Part shown: one piece after another, positions 1-4,582 of the stretch | Layout of the letters: every line of letters starts with the position of its first letter | Numbering within the stretch: position 1 is the first letter of the stretch | Source: Pseudomonadota bacterium | Lineage (GTDB): Bacteria; Pseudomonadota; Alphaproteobacteria; Rhizobiales; Devosiaceae | DNA: 5,197 bases | Assembly (NCBI GenBank): GCA_023427545.1 | Contig: JAEZBF010000232.1 | Span: 1-5,197 of the forward strand | Direction of reading: 5' to 3' | The notes under the pieces: model-generated | The model's input: only the letters and a program-made list of their open reading frames with translations | Database searches by the model: none | Told to the model about the DNA's origin: nothing | Program-made: the position numbers and the translations under genes

Positions 1-13
1 TTCTGGGATAGGT

Positions 14-808
14 CTAGGCCGCGACGCGCGAGTTCTCGTCGAAGAACAGCGCCTGGCTGATCAGTGCCTTGACCATGTCCGGATTGAACGGCTTGGTGAC
101 GAGGAACGCCGGCTCGGGACGCTCGCCGGTGAGCAGCCGCTCAGGGAAAGCGGTGATGAAGATCACCGGGATCGGCTGGTTCTTGAGGATGTCGTTAACG
201 GCGTCGATGCCCGACGACCCGTCCGCGAGCTGGTTGTCCGCGAGGATCATCCGCGGCTGGGTCTTGTTGAACAGCGCCAGCGCTTCGCGGTGAGTGCGGG
301 CAATGCCGACAACCTTGTGCCCGAGGCTCTCGACGAGCTGCTCGATGTCCATGGCGATAAGCGGCTCATCCTCGATGATGAGGATTTCGGTCGCCACCTG
401 GCGCGAGATCTCGTTGGACGCCTGCACGAGGAGCTCGGAGAACTCCTGCTCGCTGACATCCAGCACCTCGGCCGCTTCCTCCTTGGTGAATCCTTCGACG
501 GCGACGAGCAGGAAAGCCTGCCGCGCGCGGGGAGAGATATTGGAGAGATTGCGCGCCGCGCGCTGTTCCCACGCGAACGTCGTCGCGGGCTCGGGAATCT
601 GGACGGCTGAGGACGAGAAGAGGGCGGAGAAGAGCTTATAGAGGGCGATGCGGTCGTTGGACGCTTCCGGGAAGATCGAGACGTCGGCGATCAGCGCTTC
701 AAGCGTTGCCGCGACGTAGGCGTCTCCCGAGGTTTGGGACCCCGTTGTCGCACGCGAGAATCGCCGCAAATACGGCAAATGCGGAGCGATCCGCATCGAT
801 AAGGTCAT
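14..808 (-). CDS. phyR: PhyR: general stress response regulator with sigma-like domain and receiver (anti-anti-sigma factor)
   Basis: The 264-residue protein has full family length. Residues about 1-135 form an EcfG-like sigma mimic: a region-2-like part begins at the RIAPHLPYLRR motif, and a region-4-like part covers about 85-135 with ISPRARQAFLL and GFTKEEAAEVLDVS. Residues about 140-262 are a receiver domain with acidic pair E146/D147, phosphoacceptor D191 in LADNQLADGSSG, T219 in FITAFPERLLTGERPEP and K239 in VTKPF. In the family, phosphorylation exposes the sigma-like domain, which binds NepR and releases EcfG in the cytoplasm. The start at 808 has an AGGGAG Shine-Dalgarno six bases upstream. 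A second Met at codon 5 is possible but less well placed. The gene is divergent from nepR-ecfG and carries its own perfect EcfG-type promoter, so positive autoregulation is expected. All receiver residues are intact. Asn follows the phosphoacceptor Asp, where I remember Ile as more common. Confidence 0.97.
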   Translation of the reverse strand: MTLSMRIAPHLPYLRRFSRATTGSQTSGDAYVAATLEALIADVSIFPEASNDRIALYKLFSALFSSSAVQIPEPATTFAWEQRAARNLSNISPRARQAFLLVAVEGFTKEEAAEVLDVSEQEFSELLVQASNEISRQVATEILIIEDEPLIAMDIEQLVESLGHKVVGIARTHREALALFNKTQPRMILADNQLADGSSGIDAVNDILKNQPIPVIFITAFPERLLTGERPEPAFLVTKPFNPDMVKALISQALFFDENSRVAA

Positions 809-814
809 AATTTG

Positions 815-820
815 CTCCCT
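815..820 (-). promoter_or_regulatory. Ribosome binding site of phyR
   Basis: On the minus strand AGGGAG lies six bases before the ATG at 808. It supports that start over the in-frame Met four codons further in. Confidence 0.75.
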
Positions 821-850
821 GAGACGCTAGAGATATGCACACCAAACCAG

Positions 851-877
851 CAAACGAGTTGGTGCAAAAGAGGTTCC
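851..877 (-). promoter_or_regulatory. Sigma-EcfG-type promoter of phyR
   Basis: Read on the minus strand, GGAAC (877-873) is followed after exactly 16 bases by CGTTT (856-852). This matches the alphaproteobacterial EcfG consensus GGAAC-N16/17-CGTT perfectly. Transcription would start near 844-846, giving a leader of about 37 bases to the phyR ATG. Autoregulated phyR promoters of this kind are established in several alphaproteobacteria; its activity here is inferred. Confidence 0.88.
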
Positions 878-886
878 TGAACGTGG

Positions 887-912
887 GGAACTTTTTGGAA
901 ATTACCACATTG
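887..912 (+). promoter_or_regulatory. Sigma-EcfG-type promoter of nepR-ecfG (one -10 mismatch)
   Basis: GGAAC (887-891) is followed after 16 bases by CATTG (908-912). The -35 box is perfect; the -10 differs from CGTT only at its second base. The predicted start, near 918-921, gives a leader of about 35 bases to the nepR start. It stands back to back with the phyR promoter, with nine bases between the two -35 boxes. The weaker -10 suggests lower output than the phyR promoter. A second, housekeeping promoter is possible, but I see no clear one. Confidence 0.75.
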
Positions 913-941
913 TAAGATACCTAACCACGGGACCCGGGCAC

Positions 942-946
942 CAGGG
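942..946 (+). promoter_or_regulatory. Probable ribosome binding site of nepR
   Basis: CAGGG at 942-946 is the only purine-rich block near the start. It ends one base before the ATG at 948 but seven bases before the in-frame ATG at 954. The spacing therefore favours 954 as the start of nepR. Confidence 0.5.
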
Positions 947-953
947 CATGCTG

Positions 954-1163
954 ATGAAAGACAAATCTTCCTCACCGGAGCGGACTCCGGTGAGGCTTCG
1001 GCGAGGCAATGACAGCCTCGGAGCCAATTCCGACATCGGCGTTAAGCTGCGCGCCCTCTACGGCTCGGTGCAGGACGAGCCCATTCCGGAGAAGCTGCTG
1101 GACCTCCTCGAACAGCTCGATCTCGCAGAGCAGAAGAGCAAGCATGTCCCAAACCGCGGCTAA
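954..1163 (+). CDS. nepR: NepR: anti-sigma factor of EcfG
   Basis: This small protein has 69 residues from the ATG at 954, or 71 from the ATG at 948. The diagnostic NepR core follows a basic, disordered N-terminus. It reads IGVKLRALY (residues 28-36) and then EPIPEKLLDLLEQL (42-55), corresponding to the two helices that clamp either EcfG or the PhyR sigma-like domain. In the family NepR holds EcfG inactive until phosphorylated PhyR binds it. I prefer the 954 start because of Shine-Dalgarno spacing. The stop lies 20 bases inside ecfG, so the two are co-transcribed and probably translationally coupled, which keeps anti-sigma and sigma in balance. The gene sits downstream of an EcfG-type promoter. 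Confidence 0.95.
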   Translation: MKDKSSSPERTPVRLRRGNDSLGANSDIGVKLRALYGSVQDEPIPEKLLDLLEQLDLAEQKSKHVPNRG

Positions 1164-1719
1164 GAAGGGCGACGAAGCTCCATCATTCAAACGCGAGTTG
1201 CTGGCCACCCTGCCGAGCCTCCGCGCGTTCGCGGTGTCGCTGTCGGGCAAGCACGACAAGGCCGATGACCTCGTGCAGGACACGCTGATGAAGGCCTGGG
1301 CGAAGCAGGACAGCTTCGAAATGGGCACCAACATCAAGGCATGGCTCTTCACCATCCTGCGCAACGAGTTCTACAGCCAGATGCGTAAGCGCGGGCGCGA
1401 GGTGCAGGATTCCGATGGCGTGTTCACCGAACGCCTTTCGGTGCACCCCAGCCAGTACGGCTCGATGGACCTCGCCGATTTCAAGAAAGCCCTTGCGGCG
1501 CTTCCGGACGACCAGCGAGAAGCGGTGATCCTGATCGGGGCCTCGGGCTTCTCGTACGAAGAAGCGGCGGAAATCTGCAAGTGCGCGGTCGGTACGATGA
1601 AGAGCCGCGTCAGCCGTGCCCGCACCAGGTTGCAGGACCTGCTGCAGGTCACCGGCGAGGCCGATTATGGTCCCGATGCGGTCTCGACGCAGGTGACGAC
1701 CCACCCTCATCTGACCTGA
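1144..1719 (+). CDS. ecfG: EcfG: ECF sigma factor of the general stress response
   Basis: The protein has 191 residues. Region sigma-2 covers about 15-83 and includes SLRAFAVSLSG, the DKADDLVQDTLMKAW -10-binding segment and NIKAWLFTILRNEFYSQMRKR. A linker with HPSQYGSMDLADF leads to region sigma-4 at about 113-166, where SYEEAAEICKCAVGTMKSR forms the helix-turn-helix contacting -35 boxes. The ATG at 1144 is chosen because residues from there match the family and AGAAGAG lies five bases upstream. The frame is open back to an ATG at 1009, but that stretch overlaps nepR in another frame and reads as low-complexity shadow. In the family EcfG directs RNA polymerase to GGAAC-N16/17-CGTT promoters, four of which are visible in this window. 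It is also called RpoE2 or SigT in some genera. Both sigma regions look intact. Confidence 0.96.
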   Translation: MSQTAAKKGDEAPSFKRELLATLPSLRAFAVSLSGKHDKADDLVQDTLMKAWAKQDSFEMGTNIKAWLFTILRNEFYSQMRKRGREVQDSDGVFTERLSVHPSQYGSMDLADFKKALAALPDDQREAVILIGASGFSYEEAAEICKCAVGTMKSRVSRARTRLQDLLQVTGEADYGPDAVSTQVTTHPHLT

Positions 1720-1733
1720 CCCAATCCTCCGCT

Positions 1734-1753
1734 GCCGCGTCCATTCCCGCGGC
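1734..1753 (+). terminator. Weak GC hairpin after ecfG
   Basis: GCCGCG (1734-1739) and CGCGGC (1748-1753) form a perfect six-pair stem around an eight-base loop, 15 bases after the ecfG stop. No U-tract follows, so terminator function is uncertain. It is the only stem I see before the next gene. Confidence 0.3.
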
Positions 1754-1833
1754 CGCGACCCTCCTTATCGTGCGTCAATAAACAATGTTGTCTCCTCGCC
1801 TGGGGAGCGGGCCTGTGCGCGGGTGGAAAACCC

Positions 1834-1849
1834 TACCGTGTTCCCGGTA
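1834..1849. repeat. Dyad TACCG-N6-CGGTA upstream of the Crp/Fnr gene
   Basis: A perfect five-base inverted repeat with a six-base centre lies about 85 bases upstream of the Crp/Fnr start. The size suits a dimeric regulator, but it does not resemble the FNR or CRP half-sites TTGAT or TGTGA. An exact eight-base direct repeat, GCGGGTGG, flanks it at 1819-1826 and 1853-1860. I see no convincing -35/-10 pair in the 215-base gap between ecfG and this gene. Five-base arms can arise by chance in GC-rich DNA. Confidence 0.3.
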
Positions 1850-1934
1850 TATGCGGGTGGGGCCTTAAACGAGCACGACGACACTGCCAGTCACCGCCAG
1901 ACGTGTACCTTGCGAACGCTGTCCGTTGCGGATC

Positions 1935-2627
1935 ATGCCGCACTTCCGGCCATTCTCGCCGGATGAGCTTCGCTTCATCGCCAATTTCAAGAAGGGGGAG
2001 CTGGTCACCGAGGCCGGCTCGCACATCCTTGAGGAGGGAACGAGCAGCTCCCTGATGTATACGCTGCTCTCGGGTTGGGCCTTCCGCTACAAGACCCTGC
2101 CTGACGGGCGCAGGCAGATCCTCAACTACATTCTGCCGGGCGACCTTGTCGGGCTGCAGGGCTCCGTCATCGGCGACATGCAGCATTCGGTCGAAGCGCT
2201 CTCGACGGTGGTGCTCTGCGTCTTCCAGCGCGACAACCTGCCCGAGCTCTTTCGCAACCATCCCGGGCTCTCCTTCGACATCACCTGGCTCGCCGCTCGG
2301 GAAGAGCGGATGCTCGACGAGAACCTGCTCAGCGTCGGACGCCGCAGCGCAATCGAGCGCGCCGCCTACCTGATTGCGTTCATCCACCACCGCGCCGTGT
2401 CGGTGGGGGTAGGGGAAGGCAAGCCGCTGCTGATCCCGATCACCCAGCAACATGTGGCCGACACACTCGGGCTTTCCATCGTCCACACCAACAAGACGCT
2501 GCGGAAGCTATCGGAGCGGAAGCTCATCCGCTGGCACGACCGCACCTGTGAGGTCCTCGATCCCGAGGGCCTGAAGGATGTTGCCGGGTGGGAGGAATCA
2601 CCCGAGCAGACCCGACCGCTGATCTGA
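1935..2627 (+). CDS. Crp/Fnr-family transcriptional regulator without cAMP or Fe-S signature
   Basis: This is a 230-residue cytoplasmic regulator from the ATG at 1935; TTG at 1926 is an alternative and neither has a good ribosome site. Residues about 20-130 form the cyclic-nucleotide-type beta-roll, with GSHILEEG and the conserved ILPGDLVGLQG. A long dimer helix follows at about 125-152. The winged helix-turn-helix covers about 166-210, with PITQQHVADTLGLS and the recognition helix VHTNKTLRKL. The loop after GLQG (residues 76-88) lacks the Glu and Arg-Ser that bind cAMP in CRP, and only two cysteines (C95, C205) exist, so there is no FNR cluster. Its signal is unknown; a FixK-like or redox-responsive role is possible. 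It sits between ecfG and the CHASE3 kinase, 110 bases before the latter, so the two may be co-transcribed. I do not assign a gene name. Confidence 0.9.
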   Translation: MPHFRPFSPDELRFIANFKKGELVTEAGSHILEEGTSSSLMYTLLSGWAFRYKTLPDGRRQILNYILPGDLVGLQGSVIGDMQHSVEALSTVVLCVFQRDNLPELFRNHPGLSFDITWLAAREERMLDENLLSVGRRSAIERAAYLIAFIHHRAVSVGVGEGKPLLIPITQQHVADTLGLSIVHTNKTLRKLSERKLIRWHDRTCEVLDPEGLKDVAGWEESPEQTRPLI

Positions 2628-2737
2628 CTGCCGGTGGCCCCAAATATGCCATCTGCCGCGCCTAAGGACGAATGGCTGGCTTACCCCCTTGGGCGGAGTG
2701 GGGGAGCATGATTCCATCATCGCGACCGGATAAGCAG

Positions 2738-4153
2738 ATGACCGACACGACAGCGGACTTCGGTCTTCCGGCTATTGCCACCGCGGATGCGCGCCGGCGC
2801 GTGGCCATCATCATCTCGCTTGTGCTGATCCTTGCGGCCGCCGGGGCGGCGTTGTTCATGGTGCGCGGCGTAGACAGCCAGGTATCGGACGTCGTTCACA
2901 GCAACGAAATCCGCAAGACGGCGCGCGAGGTCATTCTTGCGCTGACCGAGGCCGAAACCGGCCAGCGCGGCTATCTGCTGACGCTCGACGGCGCCTACCT
3001 GGAGCCCTACGAGCGCTCCATCGCCTCGCTCGACGGCAACTACAACGAGCTGCTGGGCCTTCTCGAGTCGGAGCTGGAACGGCGGGCAAAGATCGAGGCG
3101 CTGCGCGAACCGATCGAACGCAAGCGGGCGGAAATGGCGTCGACGATCAAGCTGGCCTCTTCCGGACGAATCGACGAAGCCCTGCTGGTCCTGCGTTCGG
3201 ATGCCGGCCGGTCCATCATGGATGATATCGCATCGTCGCTGCGGGTCTTCATCGCCCAGGAAGACGCCAAGCTCGTCGACCGCAACGTCGAAGTGGCGCG
3301 GTACCGGCAGTGGCTCGTGGCCGCTATCCTCGCAGCGCTCGCGGGCTCGGCAACGCTCGCCTATGCCCTGTTCAACCGCACCCAGAAGCAGGTGTCCGAC
3401 CTCTCGCGTACGCGCCGGGCCTTGCAGCTGCAGAACGAGGAGCTAGAGGCGCACGTCCGGCGGCGCACGGCAGAGGCGGAGGAGGCGCGGGCCCACGCCG
3501 AGCGCGAACGCGAGCGCGTCGAGGCGCTGCTGCAGGACACTAACCACCGCATCGGCAACTCGCTGGCGACCGTCTCATCGCTGCTCGGCTTGCAGCTGCA
3601 GCGGTCGCAGTCGGAAGAGGTGCGGCGGGCGCTCGAAGCGGCGCAGAGCCGTGTGCAAGCCATTGCCTCGGGACATCGCCGGCTGCGGTTGGGCGCGGAT
3701 CTCGAAACCACCAGGGCACATGAGTTCCTAGAGGCGGTCATCGAAGACCTGCGCCACGGCCAGGCGGCAGACACCAAGATCGAACTCGTCACGCAGTTCT
3801 CCCAGCTCGAAATCAACGCGCGGGACGCGACGACCATCGGCATCGTGCTCGGCGAGCTGGTGACCAATGCGCTCAAGCACGCCTTTCCGGATGGGCGCTC
3901 CGGGCGCATCTGGGCGATGCTCGATCGCGACGCCGAGGGCATCATCACGCTGACCGTCGAGGACGACGGCAAGGGCTATGACGGACATGCGGGTGAGAGC
4001 GGGCTCGGTTCGATGATCGTGCGCCAGCTGGCGATGCAGTTCGGTGGAGAGCCGCAGTACGGGTTCCGCGATGGGGGCGGCGCGCGGGTGAGCATCAAGC
4101 TGCCTGGGCTCGATCGGCAGGCAGTGCAGGGGCAGCAGTCAGTAGCCAGGTAA
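2738..4153 (+). CDS. Membrane CHASE3 sensor histidine kinase, HisKA_2/HRxxN type (probable PhyR-pathway kinase)
   Basis: The protein has 471 residues from the ATG at 2738. TM1 (about 21-42), a periplasmic CHASE3 domain (about 46-190, with AETGQRGYLLT and YLEPYERS) and TM2 (about 192-212) come first. A charged coiled coil (214-266), a HisKA_2 dimerisation domain with H270 in HRIGN, and an ATPase domain follow. The ATPase domain has the N-box GELVTNALKHAF (N377), G1 box DDGKG and G2 box SGLGS. The HRxxN pattern is known from kinases that act on PhyR. The family's phosphatase-like relative PhyP is the alternative, and sequence alone does not decide. ATGs at 2672 and 2708 are in frame, but the added stretch uses codons rare here, whereas GGATAAG precedes 2738. 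The gene follows the Crp/Fnr gene with no EcfG promoter visible in between, so its expression may not depend on EcfG. All catalytic boxes appear intact. Confidence 0.93.
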   Translation: MTDTTADFGLPAIATADARRRVAIIISLVLILAAAGAALFMVRGVDSQVSDVVHSNEIRKTAREVILALTEAETGQRGYLLTLDGAYLEPYERSIASLDGNYNELLGLLESELERRAKIEALREPIERKRAEMASTIKLASSGRIDEALLVLRSDAGRSIMDDIASSLRVFIAQEDAKLVDRNVEVARYRQWLVAAILAALAGSATLAYALFNRTQKQVSDLSRTRRALQLQNEELEAHVRRRTAEAEEARAHAERERERVEALLQDTNHRIGNSLATVSSLLGLQLQRSQSEEVRRALEAAQSRVQAIASGHRRLRLGADLETTRAHEFLEAVIEDLRHGQAADTKIELVTQFSQLEINARDATTIGIVLGELVTNALKHAFPDGRSGRIWAMLDRDAEGIITLTVEDDGKGYDGHAGESGLGSMIVRQLAMQFGGEPQYGFRDGGGARVSIKLPGLDRQAVQGQQSVAR

Positions 4154-4192
4154 AGCACCGCCGGGCGGCGGTTGCTCTGCCGCCCGGCTGCT
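4154..4192. terminator. Strong GC-rich hairpin between convergent genes, probable bidirectional terminator
   Basis: GCCGGGCGGC (4160-4169) pairs perfectly with GCCGCCCGGC (4179-4188) around a nine-base loop. AGCA (4154-4157) and TGCT (4189-4192) can extend it past a two-base bulge. It starts directly after the kinase stop and ends four bases before the stop of the convergent 78-aa gene. A proper U-tract is missing on both sides, so the efficiency of intrinsic termination is uncertain, but position and stability fit a shared terminator. Confidence 0.75.
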
Positions 4193-4196
4193 TGAA

Positions 4197-4433
4197 CTAG
4201 AGGCTGAGGGTGTCGCCCGCGGCGAGGGGGCGCTGCCCGAGCTTGCGGAGGGCCTGCTCGATGGCCTTCAGGTCCTCGCCATCGTCGCCGTCGTATGGCA
4301 GGAAGCCCTCGTTGGCGCTGCGCTCCTTTGCGTGCGAGTCCATCTCCAGTTGGCGAAGTGTGGCGATCTTCTCGCTGGTGTCGATATGCTCGTCCTTGAG
4401 CAGAGAAACGATCCGTCGCTTGATGTGAGGCAT
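4197..4433 (-). CDS. Small conserved-looking protein of unknown function, candidate EcfG regulon member
   Basis: I do not recognise this 78-residue protein. It is hydrophilic, with no signal peptide or membrane segment. A basic N-terminus (HIKRRIVSLLKDEHI) leads to a predicted helix at about 19-41 with SEKIATLRQLEMDSHAKERSA. An acidic Asp/Gly-rich linker follows at about 47-54, then a second helix at about 54-66 (DLKAIEQALRKLG). A helix-linker-helix adaptor fits, but nothing shows its partner. Evidence that it is real: a good AGGAG ribosome site seven bases before the ATG, a perfect EcfG-type promoter about 50 bases upstream, and a terminator-like hairpin right after the stop. It converges on the CHASE3 kinase and diverges from the GAF-PAS gene. 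I infer that it is made during general stress. Confidence 0.8.
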   Translation of the reverse strand: MPHIKRRIVSLLKDEHIDTSEKIATLRQLEMDSHAKERSANEGFLPYDGDDGEDLKAIEQALRKLGQRPLAAGDTLSL

Positions 4434-4454
4434 GGCGCCTCTCCTTCGTCAGGA

Positions 4455-4473
4455 CCGGCCCGGGAGCGGCCGG
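4455..4473 (-). repeat. GC hairpin in the leader of the 78-aa gene
   Basis: CCGGCC (4455-4460) and GGCCGG (4468-4473) form a perfect six-pair stem with a seven-base loop. It lies between the predicted transcription start (about 4475-4477) and the ribosome site (4441-4447) of the minus-strand gene. It could stabilise the 5' end or modulate translation, or it could be chance in GC-rich DNA. Confidence 0.35.
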
Positions 4474-4482
4474 CTCACTGGA

Positions 4483-4509
4483 AAACGGGGAGGGAACCAA
4501 AGGGGTTCC
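4483..4509 (-). promoter_or_regulatory. Sigma-EcfG-type promoter of the 78-aa gene
   Basis: On the minus strand GGAAC (4509-4505) is followed after exactly 17 bases by CGTTT (4487-4483), a perfect match to the EcfG consensus. The predicted start near 4475-4477 gives a leader of about 43 bases. It is interlocked with a plus-strand EcfG promoter: each -35 box lies in the spacer of the other. Confidence 0.85.
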
Positions 4510-4518
4510 TCGCCGTTT
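4493..4518 (+). promoter_or_regulatory. Sigma-EcfG-type promoter of the GAF-PAS gene
   Basis: GGAAC (4493-4497) is followed after exactly 16 bases by CGTTT (4514-4518), again a perfect consensus match. The predicted start near 4525 leaves a leader of about 57 bases to the TTG at 4583. Its -35 box lies inside the spacer of the opposing promoter, so two polymerase complexes should not be able to bind at once. Confidence 0.83.
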
Positions 4519-4547
4519 CCGCGCAGTGGCGGGGAACCTCGGGTTCA
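4493..4547. repeat. Tandem GGAACC/GGTTCC inverted repeats
   Basis: GGAACC (4493-4498), five bases, then GGTTCC (4504-4509) is a perfect six-base dyad. Exactly 40 bases after its start comes GGAACC (4533-4538), three bases, then GGTTC (4542-4546), a second dyad with five matching pairs. The first dyad contains the -35 boxes of both interlocked promoters. The second has no CGTT at 16-17 bases on the plus strand, and in RNA it could form a small hairpin in the GAF-PAS leader, helped by GGGG (4531-4534) and CCCC (4551-4554). Confidence 0.6.
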
Positions 4548-4571
4548 GATCCCCAAAACGGCTTGTGTCGC

Positions 4572-4576
4572 AAGGA
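4572..4576 (+). promoter_or_regulatory. Ribosome binding site that selects the TTG start of the GAF-PAS gene
   Basis: AAGGA lies six bases before the TTG at 4583. The reading frame has no ATG or GTG between here and the GAF domain, so this site decides the start. Confidence 0.7.
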
Positions 4577-4582
4577 TTTGAG

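Noticed and set aside
1009..1143. N-terminal extension of EcfG back to an in-frame ATG at 1009
   Set aside because: The stretch overlaps nepR in another frame, reads as Ser/Thr/Arg-rich shadow, and family homology starts at 1144, which has its own ribosome site.
1833..2486. 217-aa open frame on the minus strand over the Crp/Fnr gene
   Set aside because: It is antisense to a clear Crp/Fnr protein and shows no family motif; long antisense frames are common in GC-rich coding DNA.
2672..2737. Earlier kinase starts at ATG 2672 and ATG 2708
   Set aside because: The extra residues use codons rare in this window and add nothing to the CHASE3 architecture. 2672 has an AAGGA only three bases upstream; 2708 has a usable GGAG and stays possible but less likely.
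3361..3972. 203-aa minus-strand open frame over the kinase
   Set aside because: It is Ser/Arg-rich, low in complexity and antisense to the well-supported kinase domains.
4531..4560. tRNA T-arm-like sequence (GGTTCAGATCCCC)
   Set aside because: The conserved A at T-loop position 58 is G, the stem has a mismatch, and no acceptor, D or anticodon arms can be found around it.
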